From NCBI GenBank assembly GCA_049794535.1, contig JBARCX010000350.1, positions 1 to 19,289 on the forward strand: a stretch of 19,289 bases of DNA, written 5' to 3'. A program made the position numbers and the translations under genes. The notes under the pieces were generated by a model that saw only the letters and a list, made by a program, of their open reading frames with translations, was not told the origin of the DNA and did no database searches. This stretch comes from JBARCX01 sp049794535 (lineage in GTDB: Bacteria; Pseudomonadota; Gammaproteobacteria; Xanthomonadales; Rhodanobacteraceae). Positions 1-6,318 of the stretch are shown piece by piece; the stretch's first letter is position 1, and each line of letters opens with the position of its first letter.

Positions 1-44
1 CAAATCCATCAGGGTCAAACGCCTTCCTTGGACGACGGATTCCG

Positions 45-308
45 TAGCACGCAGCAACGCTTTCGAACGAAGGCTGTGCATCGAACCCCGTGCATCTCGC
101 AGGCAGCTTTGCAATACTTTCGAAGCAAGCATGGTGTGGGCTTCCTTTTGGCTTAGTCACCTTCGGAAGTACCGCGCCATGCGTGCAACTTCTATACGAA
201 ATGGCTGAAATCTTCGCCGACCGATCATCGGGAACGTGGGGATACCTCAGGGTCAGTCCTTCATCAGTTGGTGCAGAATTCAAGGGCATGAAAAGTGAAT
301 TATGCTGA
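45..308 (+). other. Open frame without recognisable product, possible remnant
   Basis: A frame with no stop runs from 45 to 308, with its first ATG at 90. The 72-residue product from that ATG has no domain I recognise and no convincing ribosome binding site. The frame is closed by a TAG at 42-44, and short open stretches in the other two plus frames suggest either non-coding DNA or the frameshifted end of a longer gene lying left of the window. It overlaps the next gene (start 295) by 14 bases. The rest of 1-294 shows nothing else I can support. Treat this as a placeholder, not a confirmed gene. Confidence 0.18.
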
Positions 309-522
309 TGGCCAAGATGTAAAGCTTGGAGACAGAGTGCTTCTGTGGAATGGCTGTCAAGGATTCGTTGTCTGCTCCATCGACACTCACGAATACAGCG
401 CGGATTTTCCTCAGGAGCAGTGGGAGTATCTGGCTTCGGGGGTAATGATTAGGACTGAAAAATTAGGCCTTGTTCATTACATTGAGCCAGACGAAGATTT
501 TCAGCTGGTTGAGCGAAAATAA
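295..522 (+). CDS. Small acidic orphan immunity-like protein (75 aa)
   Basis: A 75-residue acidic cytoplasmic protein with no signal peptide or membrane segment. It starts at GTG 295, supported by an AAGG sequence about 9 bases upstream. The N-terminal pattern D-G-x-x-V-x-x-G-D-x-V is followed by a G-x-V-V-C-S-I-D-T strand and an E-Y-S motif. The C-terminal part has G-V-M-I and G-L-x-H-Y-x-E-P-D-E-D. This looks like a small all-beta (SH3-like) fold. From memory, proteins of this pattern occur as single genes in polymorphic-toxin or Rhs cargo regions and are treated as immunity proteins; I cannot name the family with certainty. No cognate toxin gene is visible in the 294 bases upstream. GC is lower than in the core genes to the right, which fits a transferred cargo gene. 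That it is a real gene is likely; the role is inference. Confidence 0.6.
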   Translation: MNYADGQDVKLGDRVLLWNGCQGFVVCSIDTHEYSADFPQEQWEYLASGVMIRTEKLGLVHYIEPDEDFQLVERK

Positions 523-566
523 GGTATGAAAAATGTGTGTTGTGCTTGATGCATGGATGACTAACT

Positions 567-884
567 ATGGATGCACCAAACCGTGTCGTCGCCACGCGTC
601 GACTCACTTACGCATACAAAGATGACTCGACGAGAAGGGGTTTCACCGTTTGTATAAGTGAGCCATACCTTTTGACGGAGGAGTCTGTTGGCTATGAAGT
701 TCCCGAGAGCACCTCAGGGTGCATCGTAAGCTTTGATGGTCTGCCCGAAAAAGAAATATCCGTAGTTGGGGCCGACACGTTTCAAGCGCTGCAACTCGCC
801 ATAGATGCGGCGGAGAGTTATCTAAAGAGGTTGAGCAAGAAATACGACTTTTACTTCGACGGAGACCACTATTTTGATGACTAG
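567..884 (+). CDS. Hypothetical protein, DUF6968-like (105 aa)
   Basis: A 105-residue acidic soluble protein starting at ATG 567. Only a weak GGAT lies upstream, and the ATG at 552 is closed at once by TAA. The pattern is R-R-L-T-Y near residues 11-15, a long beta-rich middle, and a C-terminal helix with D-T-F-Q-A-L-Q-L-A-I-D-A-A (around 71-83). This arrangement, a short beta sheet followed by the 'D-x-x-Q-A-L-x-L-A' helix, matches what I remember of the DUF6968 family of uncharacterised proteins; this needs an HMM search. It follows the immunity-like gene at 295-522 by 44 bases in the same direction and has similarly low GC, so both may be cargo of the same accessory island. No function is known to me. 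The tail is very acidic and aromatic (Y-F-D-G-D-H-Y-F-D-D). Confidence 0.6.
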   Translation: MDAPNRVVATRRLTYAYKDDSTRRGFTVCISEPYLLTEESVGYEVPESTSGCIVSFDGLPEKEISVVGADTFQALQLAIDAAESYLKRLSKKYDFYFDGDHYFDD

Positions 885-1037
885 ACTTGAAGCTGTCGGG
901 TTGTTGACGCGCGTTTAAAGTTGGCCAGAAATCAAAGGTGGTGAAGTCATTTTTCGATGGCTGGTGAGTCAAAAATAACCTTGAGCCCTTTTTAGGATTG
1001 CCTAAGCGCATGATGGATACACACATGATGTCTGCAC
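885..1037. other. Intergenic stretch, nothing clear
   Basis: The 153 bases before the ATPase gene hold no convincing ORF, promoter or hairpin. A TTGACG hexamer at 904-909 has no good -10 at the right distance. A short GTTGGCCAG string near 920-928 recurs at about 6112-6120, too short to mean more than chance. Confidence 0.3.
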
Positions 1038-2204
1038 ATGCTTAGCACGCTCGCGATTGCCAACTATCGTTCACTGCATGCACTGGCGCTGCCACTGGGG
1101 CGGTTGAACCTGGTGACAGGGGCTAACGGTAGCGGCAAGTCGAACCTTTATCGCGCGTTGAGGCTGTTGGCGGAGACCGCTCAGGGCGGCGTAGTCAATG
1201 CATTGGCGCGTGAAGGTGGGTTGCGATCGACCTTGTGGGCTGGGCCTGAACATCTCACGCCTGCCATGCAGCGTGGCGACATGCCGATACAGGGCACTCC
1301 GCGCCAGGAGCCCGTTGCGCTCAAGCTCGGATTTGCTGGCGATGAGTTTGGTTATGCCATTGATTTTGGATTTCCGCCGCCACCGCCACCGTCTTCGGCA
1401 TTCACCCTCGATCCGGAGATCAAGCGCGAGGCGATTTGGGCTGGGCCGTTTCTACGGGCATCGAATACGTTGGTTGATCGACGTGGCGCCATGGCGCGTG
1501 TGCGCGATGGCCGTAGCTGGCGCGTCGTGGCTGAACATTTGAATGGCTTTGAGAGCATCTTTACGCAGCTGGCCGATCCGGAGCGCGCCCCAGAGGTGGT
1601 GTCGTTACGTGAATCAATACGCGGCTGGCGGTTCTACGATCATTTCCGTTCCGACGCAGATGCACCGGCGCGATGGGAACAACTCGGAACACGCACACCC
1701 GTACTCAGCCATGACGGGCGTGATCTAGCGGCAGCGTGGCAGACGATCTGTGAGATCGGAGACGTACGATCACTCGACGATGCGGTGCAAGATGCCTTTC
1801 CGGGTGCGGAGGTTCAAATCACCGTCAATGATGGTCGCTTCGGACTCCAGTTCAAACAACACGGGTTGCTACGGCCACTGTCGGCGACAGAATTGTCCGA
1901 TGGCACGTTGCGCTATCTGCTCTGGATCGCTGCGCTACACACCCCGCGCCCACCGCCCTTGATGGTATTGAACGAGCCGGAGACAAGTCTGCATCCTGAT
2001 CTTCTGCCAGCCTTGGCCCGCTTGATCGTGCAGGCAGCGAAGCACAGTCAGGTCTGGGTTGTCTCGCACGCATCGCGACTTATTGCAGCATTGGAAGGTA
2101 TGGATGAGTGCAACACCATCCATCTGGAAAAGCACCTCAGCCAGACACGAATTGTCGGTCAGCGCATGCTGGACGAGCCGGCTTGGCATTGGCCGGAAAG
2201 GTGA
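1038..2204 (+). CDS. AAA_21-type P-loop ATPase (388 aa)
   Basis: A stand-alone cytoplasmic ATPase of the ABC/SMC-like class (AAA_21, RecF/OLD relatives). The N-terminal strand I-x-N-Y-R-S-L is typical of the class. Walker A is GANGSGKS at residues 28-35, an ABC-signature-like L-S-D-G-T lies at 286-290, Walker B is L-M-V-L-N-E-P-E at 308-315 followed by T-S-L-H-P, and the switch histidine is in V-V-S-H-A-S at 341-346. The usual Walker B Asp is Asn312, with the catalytic Glu313 kept. A six-proline run sits at 113-118. No nuclease domain (for example TOPRIM) is fused, so the output activity is unknown. The start at 1038 has no good ribosome binding site; upstream in-frame options are closed. Family members often sit alone in defence or accessory regions; no partner gene is adjacent here. 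The ATPase assignment is firm, the role is not. Confidence 0.85.
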   Translation: MLSTLAIANYRSLHALALPLGRLNLVTGANGSGKSNLYRALRLLAETAQGGVVNALAREGGLRSTLWAGPEHLTPAMQRGDMPIQGTPRQEPVALKLGFAGDEFGYAIDFGFPPPPPPSSAFTLDPEIKREAIWAGPFLRASNTLVDRRGAMARVRDGRSWRVVAEHLNGFESIFTQLADPERAPEVVSLRESIRGWRFYDHFRSDADAPARWEQLGTRTPVLSHDGRDLAAAWQTICEIGDVRSLDDAVQDAFPGAEVQITVNDGRFGLQFKQHGLLRPLSATELSDGTLRYLLWIAALHTPRPPPLMVLNEPETSLHPDLLPALARLIVQAAKHSQVWVVSHASRLIAALEGMDECNTIHLEKHLSQTRIVGQRMLDEPAWHWPER

Positions 2205-2383
2205 GGGAAGGGATGCATGAATGGTTGTGGGAGCGGCAAGGAGGGAAAAGGGGTGCGCGGTGAGTAGATTAGGCGACGCGCAGCAAAGCCCAGCGTCGTA
2301 GTATCTATGCCGCTCGCGCTCTGGTGTGTTCACCCCAGCCTACGCGCTTTTAGTAATCCAACCGTAGGACGGTCACTATCACA

Positions 2384-2686
2384 ATGAAAATTAAAGCCGT
2401 CCCATTTATTTTTGTCGGGACTGTATTGCATCTCTTGGCGAATCTCGCACTAATAGGTAATTACATATCCTGCGATACACGGACTAACTGTGTATCTAGT
2501 GCGACTCGTATTGGCACGGCGATCCTCAGTTTTCCATCATGCCTAGTTTCATGGTTGTGGCAGACTAAGAATGCAACGGTGTCGAGTGGATCATGGGCAC
2601 TGATGCTGCTCAATTCAGTGCTTGCTGTCACTATTGTTTGGTTCTTCGTGAAGACACTTCTTAATTGGAAAAAGAGCACGGAGTGA
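2384..2686 (+). CDS. Small three-helix membrane protein, hypothetical
   Basis: A 100-residue protein of low GC starting at ATG 2384. Three hydrophobic segments are visible, at about residues 4-28, 42-59 and 67-92, followed by a short basic C-terminus (N-W-K-K-S-T-E). Two cysteines lie in the first loop (Y-I-S-C-D-T-R-T-N-C), which could form a disulfide if that loop is periplasmic. I recognise no family. There is no strong ribosome binding site; an AGGAC lies about 19 bases upstream. It is isolated, 180 bases after the ATPase gene and convergent with the gene at 2830-3126. The 2205-2383 gap to its left shows no gene. Length and hydrophobicity make it a plausible gene, but function cannot be read from the sequence. 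Confidence 0.5.
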   Translation: MKIKAVPFIFVGTVLHLLANLALIGNYISCDTRTNCVSSATRIGTAILSFPSCLVSWLWQTKNATVSSGSWALMLLNSVLAVTIVWFFVKTLLNWKKSTE

Positions 2687-2700
2687 GCTGGCCCAGGTTT

Positions 2701-2754
2701 GACGGATACCTTTGATGTAGCTAAGCAAGTATGTCCAGGCCAAAGGTTTCCGTC
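2701..2754. repeat. 14-bp imperfect inverted repeat
   Basis: GACGGATACCTTTG at 2701-2714 is the inverse complement, with one mismatch, of CAAAGGTTTCCGTC at 2741-2754, with a 26-base spacer. It lies just after the stop of the small membrane protein. It may be part of transcript ends for the convergent pair or a small palindromic element. Confidence 0.5.
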
Positions 2755-2765
2755 TGGAAGCCATA

Positions 2766-2807
2766 GCGGATCAGGCTGCCCCGTAAGGGCAGCCTCTTGC
2801 TATCCGC
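2766..2807. terminator. Probable bidirectional terminator hairpin
   Basis: A perfect 9-bp stem, AGGCTGCCC (2773-2781) with GGGCAGCCT (2787-2795) and loop CGTAA, is extended by an outer GCGGAT/ATCCGC pairing (2766-2771 with 2802-2807). It sits between the convergent genes ending at 2686 (+) and 2830 (-). The T-tract is poor on both strands, so efficiency is uncertain. Confidence 0.5.
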
Positions 2808-2829
2808 AGTGCGAAAGATCGCAGTTCGT

Positions 2830-3126
2830 CTAGTACAGGCTCTGACTATCCAGCACCCGCAACTCCAGCAACATGCGCGTATGCGCCTGCTCGCTACACC
2901 GCCGGCCCATGTCGATCAGCGTGGCCACGCCGAACAGTGCGCTGGCGAGGTGGTCGGTGCTGACAAAATTGACCTGACACATGGCTTCGCTCAAGGTTTG
3001 GGCGATGCCGTGGGCGCTGTCCAGCCAGATGGTGGAATCGTTGAATAGGTCGGCGTGATGGGCCGCAGGGTCGATGCGGTAGTGGGCGGTAAGGCTGATC
3101 CACGCATCCTTGGTTTCCTCGTTCAT
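2830..3126 (-). CDS. Hypothetical 98-aa protein behind a C4-like RNA leader
   Basis: A 98-residue cytoplasmic protein. The start at 3126 is chosen because AAAGGAG lies 6 bases upstream; the frame stays open to 3378, but that upstream part is the structured RNA leader. The product is mostly helical: a short N-terminal segment (K-D-A-W-I-S-L-T-A-H-Y), then two helices around L-D-S-A-H-G-I-A-Q-T-L-S-E-A-M and A-S-A-L-F-G-V-A-T-L-I-D-M-G. The two-helix plan resembles the small DUF3077-type proteins of pseudomonads, but I would not assign that without an HMM match. The gene is not in an operon. Its leader carries a C4-like RNA with its own terminator, an extremely stable GC hairpin and sequences complementary to the RNA, so its expression is probably controlled by RNA pairing. 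Function unknown. Confidence 0.65.
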   Translation of the reverse strand: MNEETKDAWISLTAHYRIDPAAHHADLFNDSTIWLDSAHGIAQTLSEAMCQVNFVSTDHLASALFGVATLIDMGRRCSEQAHTRMLLELRVLDSQSLY

Positions 3127-3151
3127 CGTACGCTCCTTTGCGCGATGGAAG

Positions 3152-3178
3152 CCGCCGCCCGCAAAGCGCGGGCGGCGG
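3152..3178 (-). promoter_or_regulatory. Very stable GC hairpin in mRNA leader
   Basis: A perfect 11-bp all-GC stem: CCGCCGCCCGC (3152-3162) pairs with GCGGGCGGCGG (3168-3178), loop AAAGC on the plus strand. On the minus strand it ends about 13 bases before the AAAGGAG of the 98-residue gene. There is no U-run after it, so it is more likely a leader structure or rho/ribosome barrier than an intrinsic terminator. Confidence 0.6.
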
Positions 3179-3188
3179 ACGTGCCGAG

Positions 3189-3206
3189 GTGAGAAACCGG
3201 TACCAC
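3189..3206 (-). promoter_or_regulatory. Target (a/b) sites complementary to the C4-like RNA
   Basis: In the leader of the 98-residue gene, minus-strand GTGGTA (3206-3201) and TTCTCAC (3195-3189) are exact complements of two patches in the RNA encoded just upstream, TACCAC (3304-3299) and GTGAGAA (3318-3312). The order and spacing match the a/b target sites of phage P1/P7 C4 RNA. Confidence 0.5.
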
Positions 3207-3267
3207 GTGACCCGGCCAGGCCAAAGCCTGCCCGACACGCCCGCCATAAACGCGGAAGTGTTAGCGC

Positions 3268-3293
3268 AAAGAAAAAGCGCCAGTTGGCGCTTT
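3268..3293 (-). terminator. Intrinsic terminator of the C4-like RNA
   Basis: On the minus strand AAAGCGCC, loop AACT, GGCGCTTT (3293-3274) forms a perfect 8-bp stem and is followed by TTTTTCTTT (the last stem Ts continue into the tract, ending near 3268). No protein gene is transcribed into it from the right, so it most likely ends a short RNA. Confidence 0.7.
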
Positions 3294-3343
3294 GCGCCGT
3301 GGTAGGTCGGGTTCTCACACCCGGTCGCTGATTTGGCAGCGAC
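3268..3343 (-). ncRNA. C4-like antisense RNA
   Basis: Read on the minus strand, this stretch folds into three hairpins. The first is GTCGCTG/CAGCGAC (3343-3337 with 3330-3324, 6-base loop). The second is GGGT/ACCC (3322-3319 with 3312-3309), whose loop holds GTGAGA. The third is the intrinsic terminator. The C4 RNA of phages P1 and P7 (established knowledge) is a short antisense RNA of just this kind: its a' and b' patches pair with a and b in the downstream mRNA and silence it. Here a' GTGAGAA and b' TACCAC both have exact complements about 100-125 bases downstream in the leader of the gene at 2830-3126. Translated, this region gives a PGVRTRPTT-type peptide like those annotated as 'Icd-like' proteins in many genomes, which I think are misread C4 loci. 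The promoter should lie right of 3343; I could not place it. Family membership is inference from architecture. Confidence 0.6.
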
Positions 3344-3608
3344 GTGCCCAAACTAAAACTCGTCCAGCCCAACGTCAAGCTGGCGATGGGCTGAGGTCAG
3401 GCGGAACGAGGCCTACTTTCAGGCTTCGTAAGCTATGCCCGATCACCCAGTGCCTGGATATTGGTCGAGCGCCCGCGCGTCAGCCTCTACACAGACCGAT
3501 CATCACCCTCTGATTGACTCGGGTTAGCCCCACAACGCGCCGACCCTGCATCCACGATGTTCCTTTGCTTACCGCGCTATGGCGGTGATCGCAAGGGGAG
3601 ATCGAGTG

Positions 3609-4487
3609 ATGCGTACTAACCAAGTCAAGAAGTGGTTGCCATGGCTGTTGCTGCCGCTCGTTGTTCCAATGGCCGCTATCTGGCTTGTTGGCTGCTTGCT
3701 CGTTTATCCCGCCAGGAGTGGTATCGGCGCGCCACCGCCTGATCTTCCAGCGCAGGCGGTGATATTCCCTGCTAAGCCAGGTGAGCCGATCCATGGTTGG
3801 TTTATCGCCAGCGCAGAACATCAAGGCATCGTGTTGTTGCTCCACGGCGTCCGCGCCAACCGACTGAGCATGGTCGACCGCGCCAGATTCCTGCATGCGG
3901 CGGGTTATGCGGTGCTGCTGATCGACTTCCAGGCTTCCGGCGAAAGCTCCGGCAAGGCGATCACTTTCGGCTACCGGGAGGCGGATGACGTGAAGGCAGC
4001 ATTGCGTTACCTGCACCAACGACTCCCCGGTGAGCGGATAGGCATCATCGCCACCTCCATGGGTGGGGCCGCCACGATCCTGGCCGAGCCGGATGTAGAT
4101 GCTGATGCCGTTGTGCTGGAACAGGTCTACCCGACGATCCAGCTAGCGCTGGAGGACCGCCTAGTGATCTACCTGGGACCGATGGGGCGTTGGTTGGCGC
4201 CTTTGATGTTGAGCACCTTGTATGCGCACCTGGGAATCAACCCGGACCAGCTTCGCCCGATTGATCACATCGGCCACCTGACCATGCCCAAGTTGCTGGT
4301 CGTGGGTGATCGAGATCGGCATACGACACTCACTGAGTCCTATGCGATGTACAGCGCAGCGGCGCAGCCCAAGGAGCTATGGGTGATCCATGGTGCCGAA
4401 CACGTCGATCTGTATCGCTACGCTGGCGCTGCGTATAAAGCTCGCGTGCTGAATTTTTTCGGGACTTGGTTGCGTATGGGGCGCTAG
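3609..4487 (+). CDS. Membrane-anchored alpha/beta hydrolase (292 aa)
   Basis: A serine hydrolase of the alpha/beta fold (Hydrolase_4/serine aminopeptidase S33-like). The start at 3609 is chosen because AGGGGAG lies 8 bases upstream; the in-frame ATG at 3579 has none. Residues 9-33 form a signal anchor, so the enzyme domain is probably periplasmic, or the protein a lipoprotein-like anchored one. The oxyanion loop is L-L-L-H-G-V-R (77-82). The nucleophile elbow is A-T-S-M-G with Ser150, where Ala replaces the usual first Gly. The acid is Asp236 in V-G-D-R-D, and the base is His265 in G-A-E-H-V-D. An I-D-F-Q-A-S-G-E-S-S-G stretch (105-115) is typical of this group. Substrate is unknown; carboxylesterase or acyl-ester hydrolysis is the likeliest chemistry. 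The gene stands alone. An intrinsic terminator sits about 190 bases after the stop. Confidence 0.85.
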   Translation: MRTNQVKKWLPWLLLPLVVPMAAIWLVGCLLVYPARSGIGAPPPDLPAQAVIFPAKPGEPIHGWFIASAEHQGIVLLLHGVRANRLSMVDRARFLHAAGYAVLLIDFQASGESSGKAITFGYREADDVKAALRYLHQRLPGERIGIIATSMGGAATILAEPDVDADAVVLEQVYPTIQLALEDRLVIYLGPMGRWLAPLMLSTLYAHLGINPDQLRPIDHIGHLTMPKLLVVGDRDRHTTLTESYAMYSAAAQPKELWVIHGAEHVDLYRYAGAAYKARVLNFFGTWLRMGR

Positions 4488-4678
4488 CAACGGAGAGGGG
4501 GAAGGGTTGGTTGAACGTGGCGATACCCAACATCATCGCGTCTGCAATCGATGGGGCTCGCGTGCCCCCCTACCTACGTGCTGAGAACATCACGTTTATG
4601 CAGCGAAAGATCTGCGCATCGTTGGTGAGTCTGGCGTTACGCTTTAATCGTTAGAGCATCTGAAGATGGCAAATAGAG

Positions 4679-4702
4679 GTCCGCATAGCTGCGGACTTTT
4701 TG
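4679..4702 (+). terminator. Intrinsic terminator
   Basis: GTCCGCA (4679-4685), loop TAGC, TGCGGAC (4690-4696), followed by TTTTTG. A textbook rho-independent terminator on the plus strand, the only one after the hydrolase gene. The 4488-4678 stretch before it contains no supportable gene. Confidence 0.8.
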
Positions 4703-4748
4703 TTTACGGTTGCCAGAATTGAGTTTTGTCATTTGGTGAGATCGTTGC

Positions 4749-4952
4749 GTGAGTGCCTACATTGAAATAGGGAATCCCTTACGAGCCATGGCGGCGGATG
4801 GGTTGCAGCAATTTGCTATAAAGCATATTGATGCAGTCCTCATGGTCTTCGATGACGCGTCTGCCGCCGAGGCAATGCACATTGCAGGTAGGGCTTTAGG
4901 TATGGCTTGTAGTGCGTCGGAAATGCAAGTTAAAAATCGGCTGGTATTGTGA
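4749..4952 (+). CDS. Possible small protein (67 aa)
   Basis: An open frame of 67 codons from GTG 4749 to TGA 4952, with a GGTGAG 9 bases upstream that could serve as ribosome binding site. The product is Ala/Met-rich and would be mostly helical (Q-F-A-I-K-H-I-D-A-V-L-M-V-F, then A-A-E-A-M-H-I-A-G-R-A-L-G-M-A). No family is recognised. It ends 25 bases before the beta-helix gene at 4978, in the same direction, so the two could share a transcript that begins after the terminator at 4679-4702. The pairing is only positional. It may equally be a chance ORF in the leader of the next gene. Confidence 0.35.
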   Translation: MSAYIEIGNPLRAMAADGLQQFAIKHIDAVLMVFDDASAAEAMHIAGRALGMACSASEMQVKNRLVL

Positions 4953-4977
4953 ATAAATAACGATCAAGGAGTAATTT

Positions 4978-6111
4978 GTGGAGAGACGGCAATTTTTAGG
5001 CACCCTTCCTCTAGCTGTCGGTGGCGCACTGGTAATGAGTCCATCGGTATCGCTTGCACAAGCAACAGCACCTTCATCGATGTGGACGAACGTCAAGGCA
5101 TTTGGTGCCGTAGGTAATGGCACAACTGACGATACTGCAGCAATCTTGGCTGCCATCAGTTCATTACAACAAAATAACGATTATCGCGGCGGTGTTCTGT
5201 ATTTTCCTACAGGCCAATACAAGTGCAGTTCCACTCTTTCTTTTGCGTCTTATGCGGCAGGTATGGTCCATAACATCATTGTTCGCGGCGATGGTCCGCA
5301 GTGCACTTATCTTGATTTTAGTAGTGCAAGTGCGGGCTCATCAGGGTTGACATTTAACTTTGGTGCGCAGTTTGGCGTCGAGGACATGTTGATCAATGGC
5401 GCCCCGGAGCACGGAATTGTCGTTGGCAATGGAAATTCTGTTGGTGGCCCGTCCTACTGCTCTTTATTCAATATAAGAAATGTTCGTATTCAGCACTGCG
5501 GAGGTAACGGTTTCATGTTTATCAATGCCTACATGGGAACGATATCGGATTGTTGGTCCGCGGTGAACGCCGGCATCGGTTTTCTTTTTGCCGGGTACCA
5601 CACGTCGATAAATGCCAGTCGTTGCTACGCAAGCTCAAATACCGGGATAGGCTGGTCATTGAACGGGATGACCTATTCGACCTTCACCGCATGTGGTTCT
5701 GATCAGAATCTGTGGGGTTACGCCATGACCAATATGGTCGGTGTGGCATTCACCGCATGTGGGGCCGAGAGCAATCAACGTGAGGGTTGGTTTCTGATGA
5801 CGAATACCACAACAATTACAGGCCTTCCTTCGCAAGTGACCGATATTCATGGAGTTACGTTTACATCGTGCTCCAGCTATTTCAACAGTCAGGTTGGGGC
5901 GGGCGCTTATGGTGCACATCTTGCGGCATTAGCTAATAACAACCGTCCGATTCAATTTAAAATGTCGGGAAACACATCATTCTGTAACGCTGGGTCGAAT
6001 GTAAGTATGGTCTTGAATGGCTCCGCTGGGCCCATCACCGTGTACGAGGAGCTTTCATACTTCGATGGTAGTTGGGTGACGTCAGGGGCCGTCACGCGCA
6101 AGACGTTTTGA
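4978..6111 (+). CDS. Tat-exported pectate-lyase-like beta-helix protein
   Basis: A 377-residue protein starting at GTG 4978, with AAGGAG ending 6 bases before it. The N-terminus E-R-R-Q-F-L-G is a twin-arginine motif followed by a hydrophobic core and an A-Q-A cleavage site near residue 29, so export by Tat in a folded state is likely. From about residue 37, V-K-A-F-G-A-V-G-N-G-T-T-D-D-T-A-A-I is the hallmark opening of the Pectate_lyase_3 (GH28-like/tailspike) domain. The rest is rich in Asn, Gly, Ser and short strands, as expected for a right-handed parallel beta-helix, with many cysteines (C-T-A-C-G, F-T-S-C-S-S) that could stack or bond along the ladder. Substrate is probably an acidic polysaccharide, but catalytic residues cannot be fixed by eye. 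Lower GC than the flanking core genes and its isolation suggest transfer. Confidence 0.75.
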   Translation: MERRQFLGTLPLAVGGALVMSPSVSLAQATAPSSMWTNVKAFGAVGNGTTDDTAAILAAISSLQQNNDYRGGVLYFPTGQYKCSSTLSFASYAAGMVHNIIVRGDGPQCTYLDFSSASAGSSGLTFNFGAQFGVEDMLINGAPEHGIVVGNGNSVGGPSYCSLFNIRNVRIQHCGGNGFMFINAYMGTISDCWSAVNAGIGFLFAGYHTSINASRCYASSNTGIGWSLNGMTYSTFTACGSDQNLWGYAMTNMVGVAFTACGAESNQREGWFLMTNTTTITGLPSQVTDIHGVTFTSCSSYFNSQVGAGAYGAHLAALANNNRPIQFKMSGNTSFCNAGSNVSMVLNGSAGPITVYEELSYFDGSWVTSGAVTRKTF

Positions 6112-6246
6112 GTTGGCCAGGCTCCGTCGTTGTTGCCGGCACGAATGCTACGAGGGCGTAAAGATGCTAGGCATCGGTATCTCAATCGTCGCTAAGGGCG
6201 TGTGCTTAGCTAAAGCTACGTACCTGGTCTAGACGCGAGCAAGGGG

Positions 6247-6318
6247 AGTGAGAAGCGAGTTTAGTGCAGTCATGCTCTTGCCCGTTTCTCACTTCTCGCC
6301 ACTCATTTCTCGCCGTTT
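6247..6318. repeat. GAGAAGTGAG-type repeats after the efflux operon
   Basis: Around the stop of the outer-membrane factor gene the minus strand reads GGCGAGAAATGAGT and then GGCGAGAAGTGAGA, two 14-base direct copies differing at two positions; the first contains the TGA stop. Further on, CTCGCTTCTC (near 6248-6257) can pair with GAGAAGTGAG across about 30 bases with one G-U. This may form the 3' end hairpin of the operon; there is no U-run. The remainder of 6112-6302 shows no gene. Confidence 0.4.

Noticed and set aside
3127..3378. N-terminal extension of the 98-residue minus-strand gene to 3378 (182 aa, 'Icd-like' peptide)
   Set aside because: The extension is the translated C4-like RNA and leader, Arg/Pro-rich and crossed by a terminator, while AAAGGAG supports the start at 3126.
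4466..4654. Small plus-strand ORF after the hydrolase gene
   Set aside because: It begins inside the hydrolase reading frame's 3' end, has no ribosome binding site and no recognisable protein features.
6164..6176. GATGC-TAG-GCATC hairpin as terminator of the beta-helix gene
   Set aside because: Only five base pairs and no T-run follow it.
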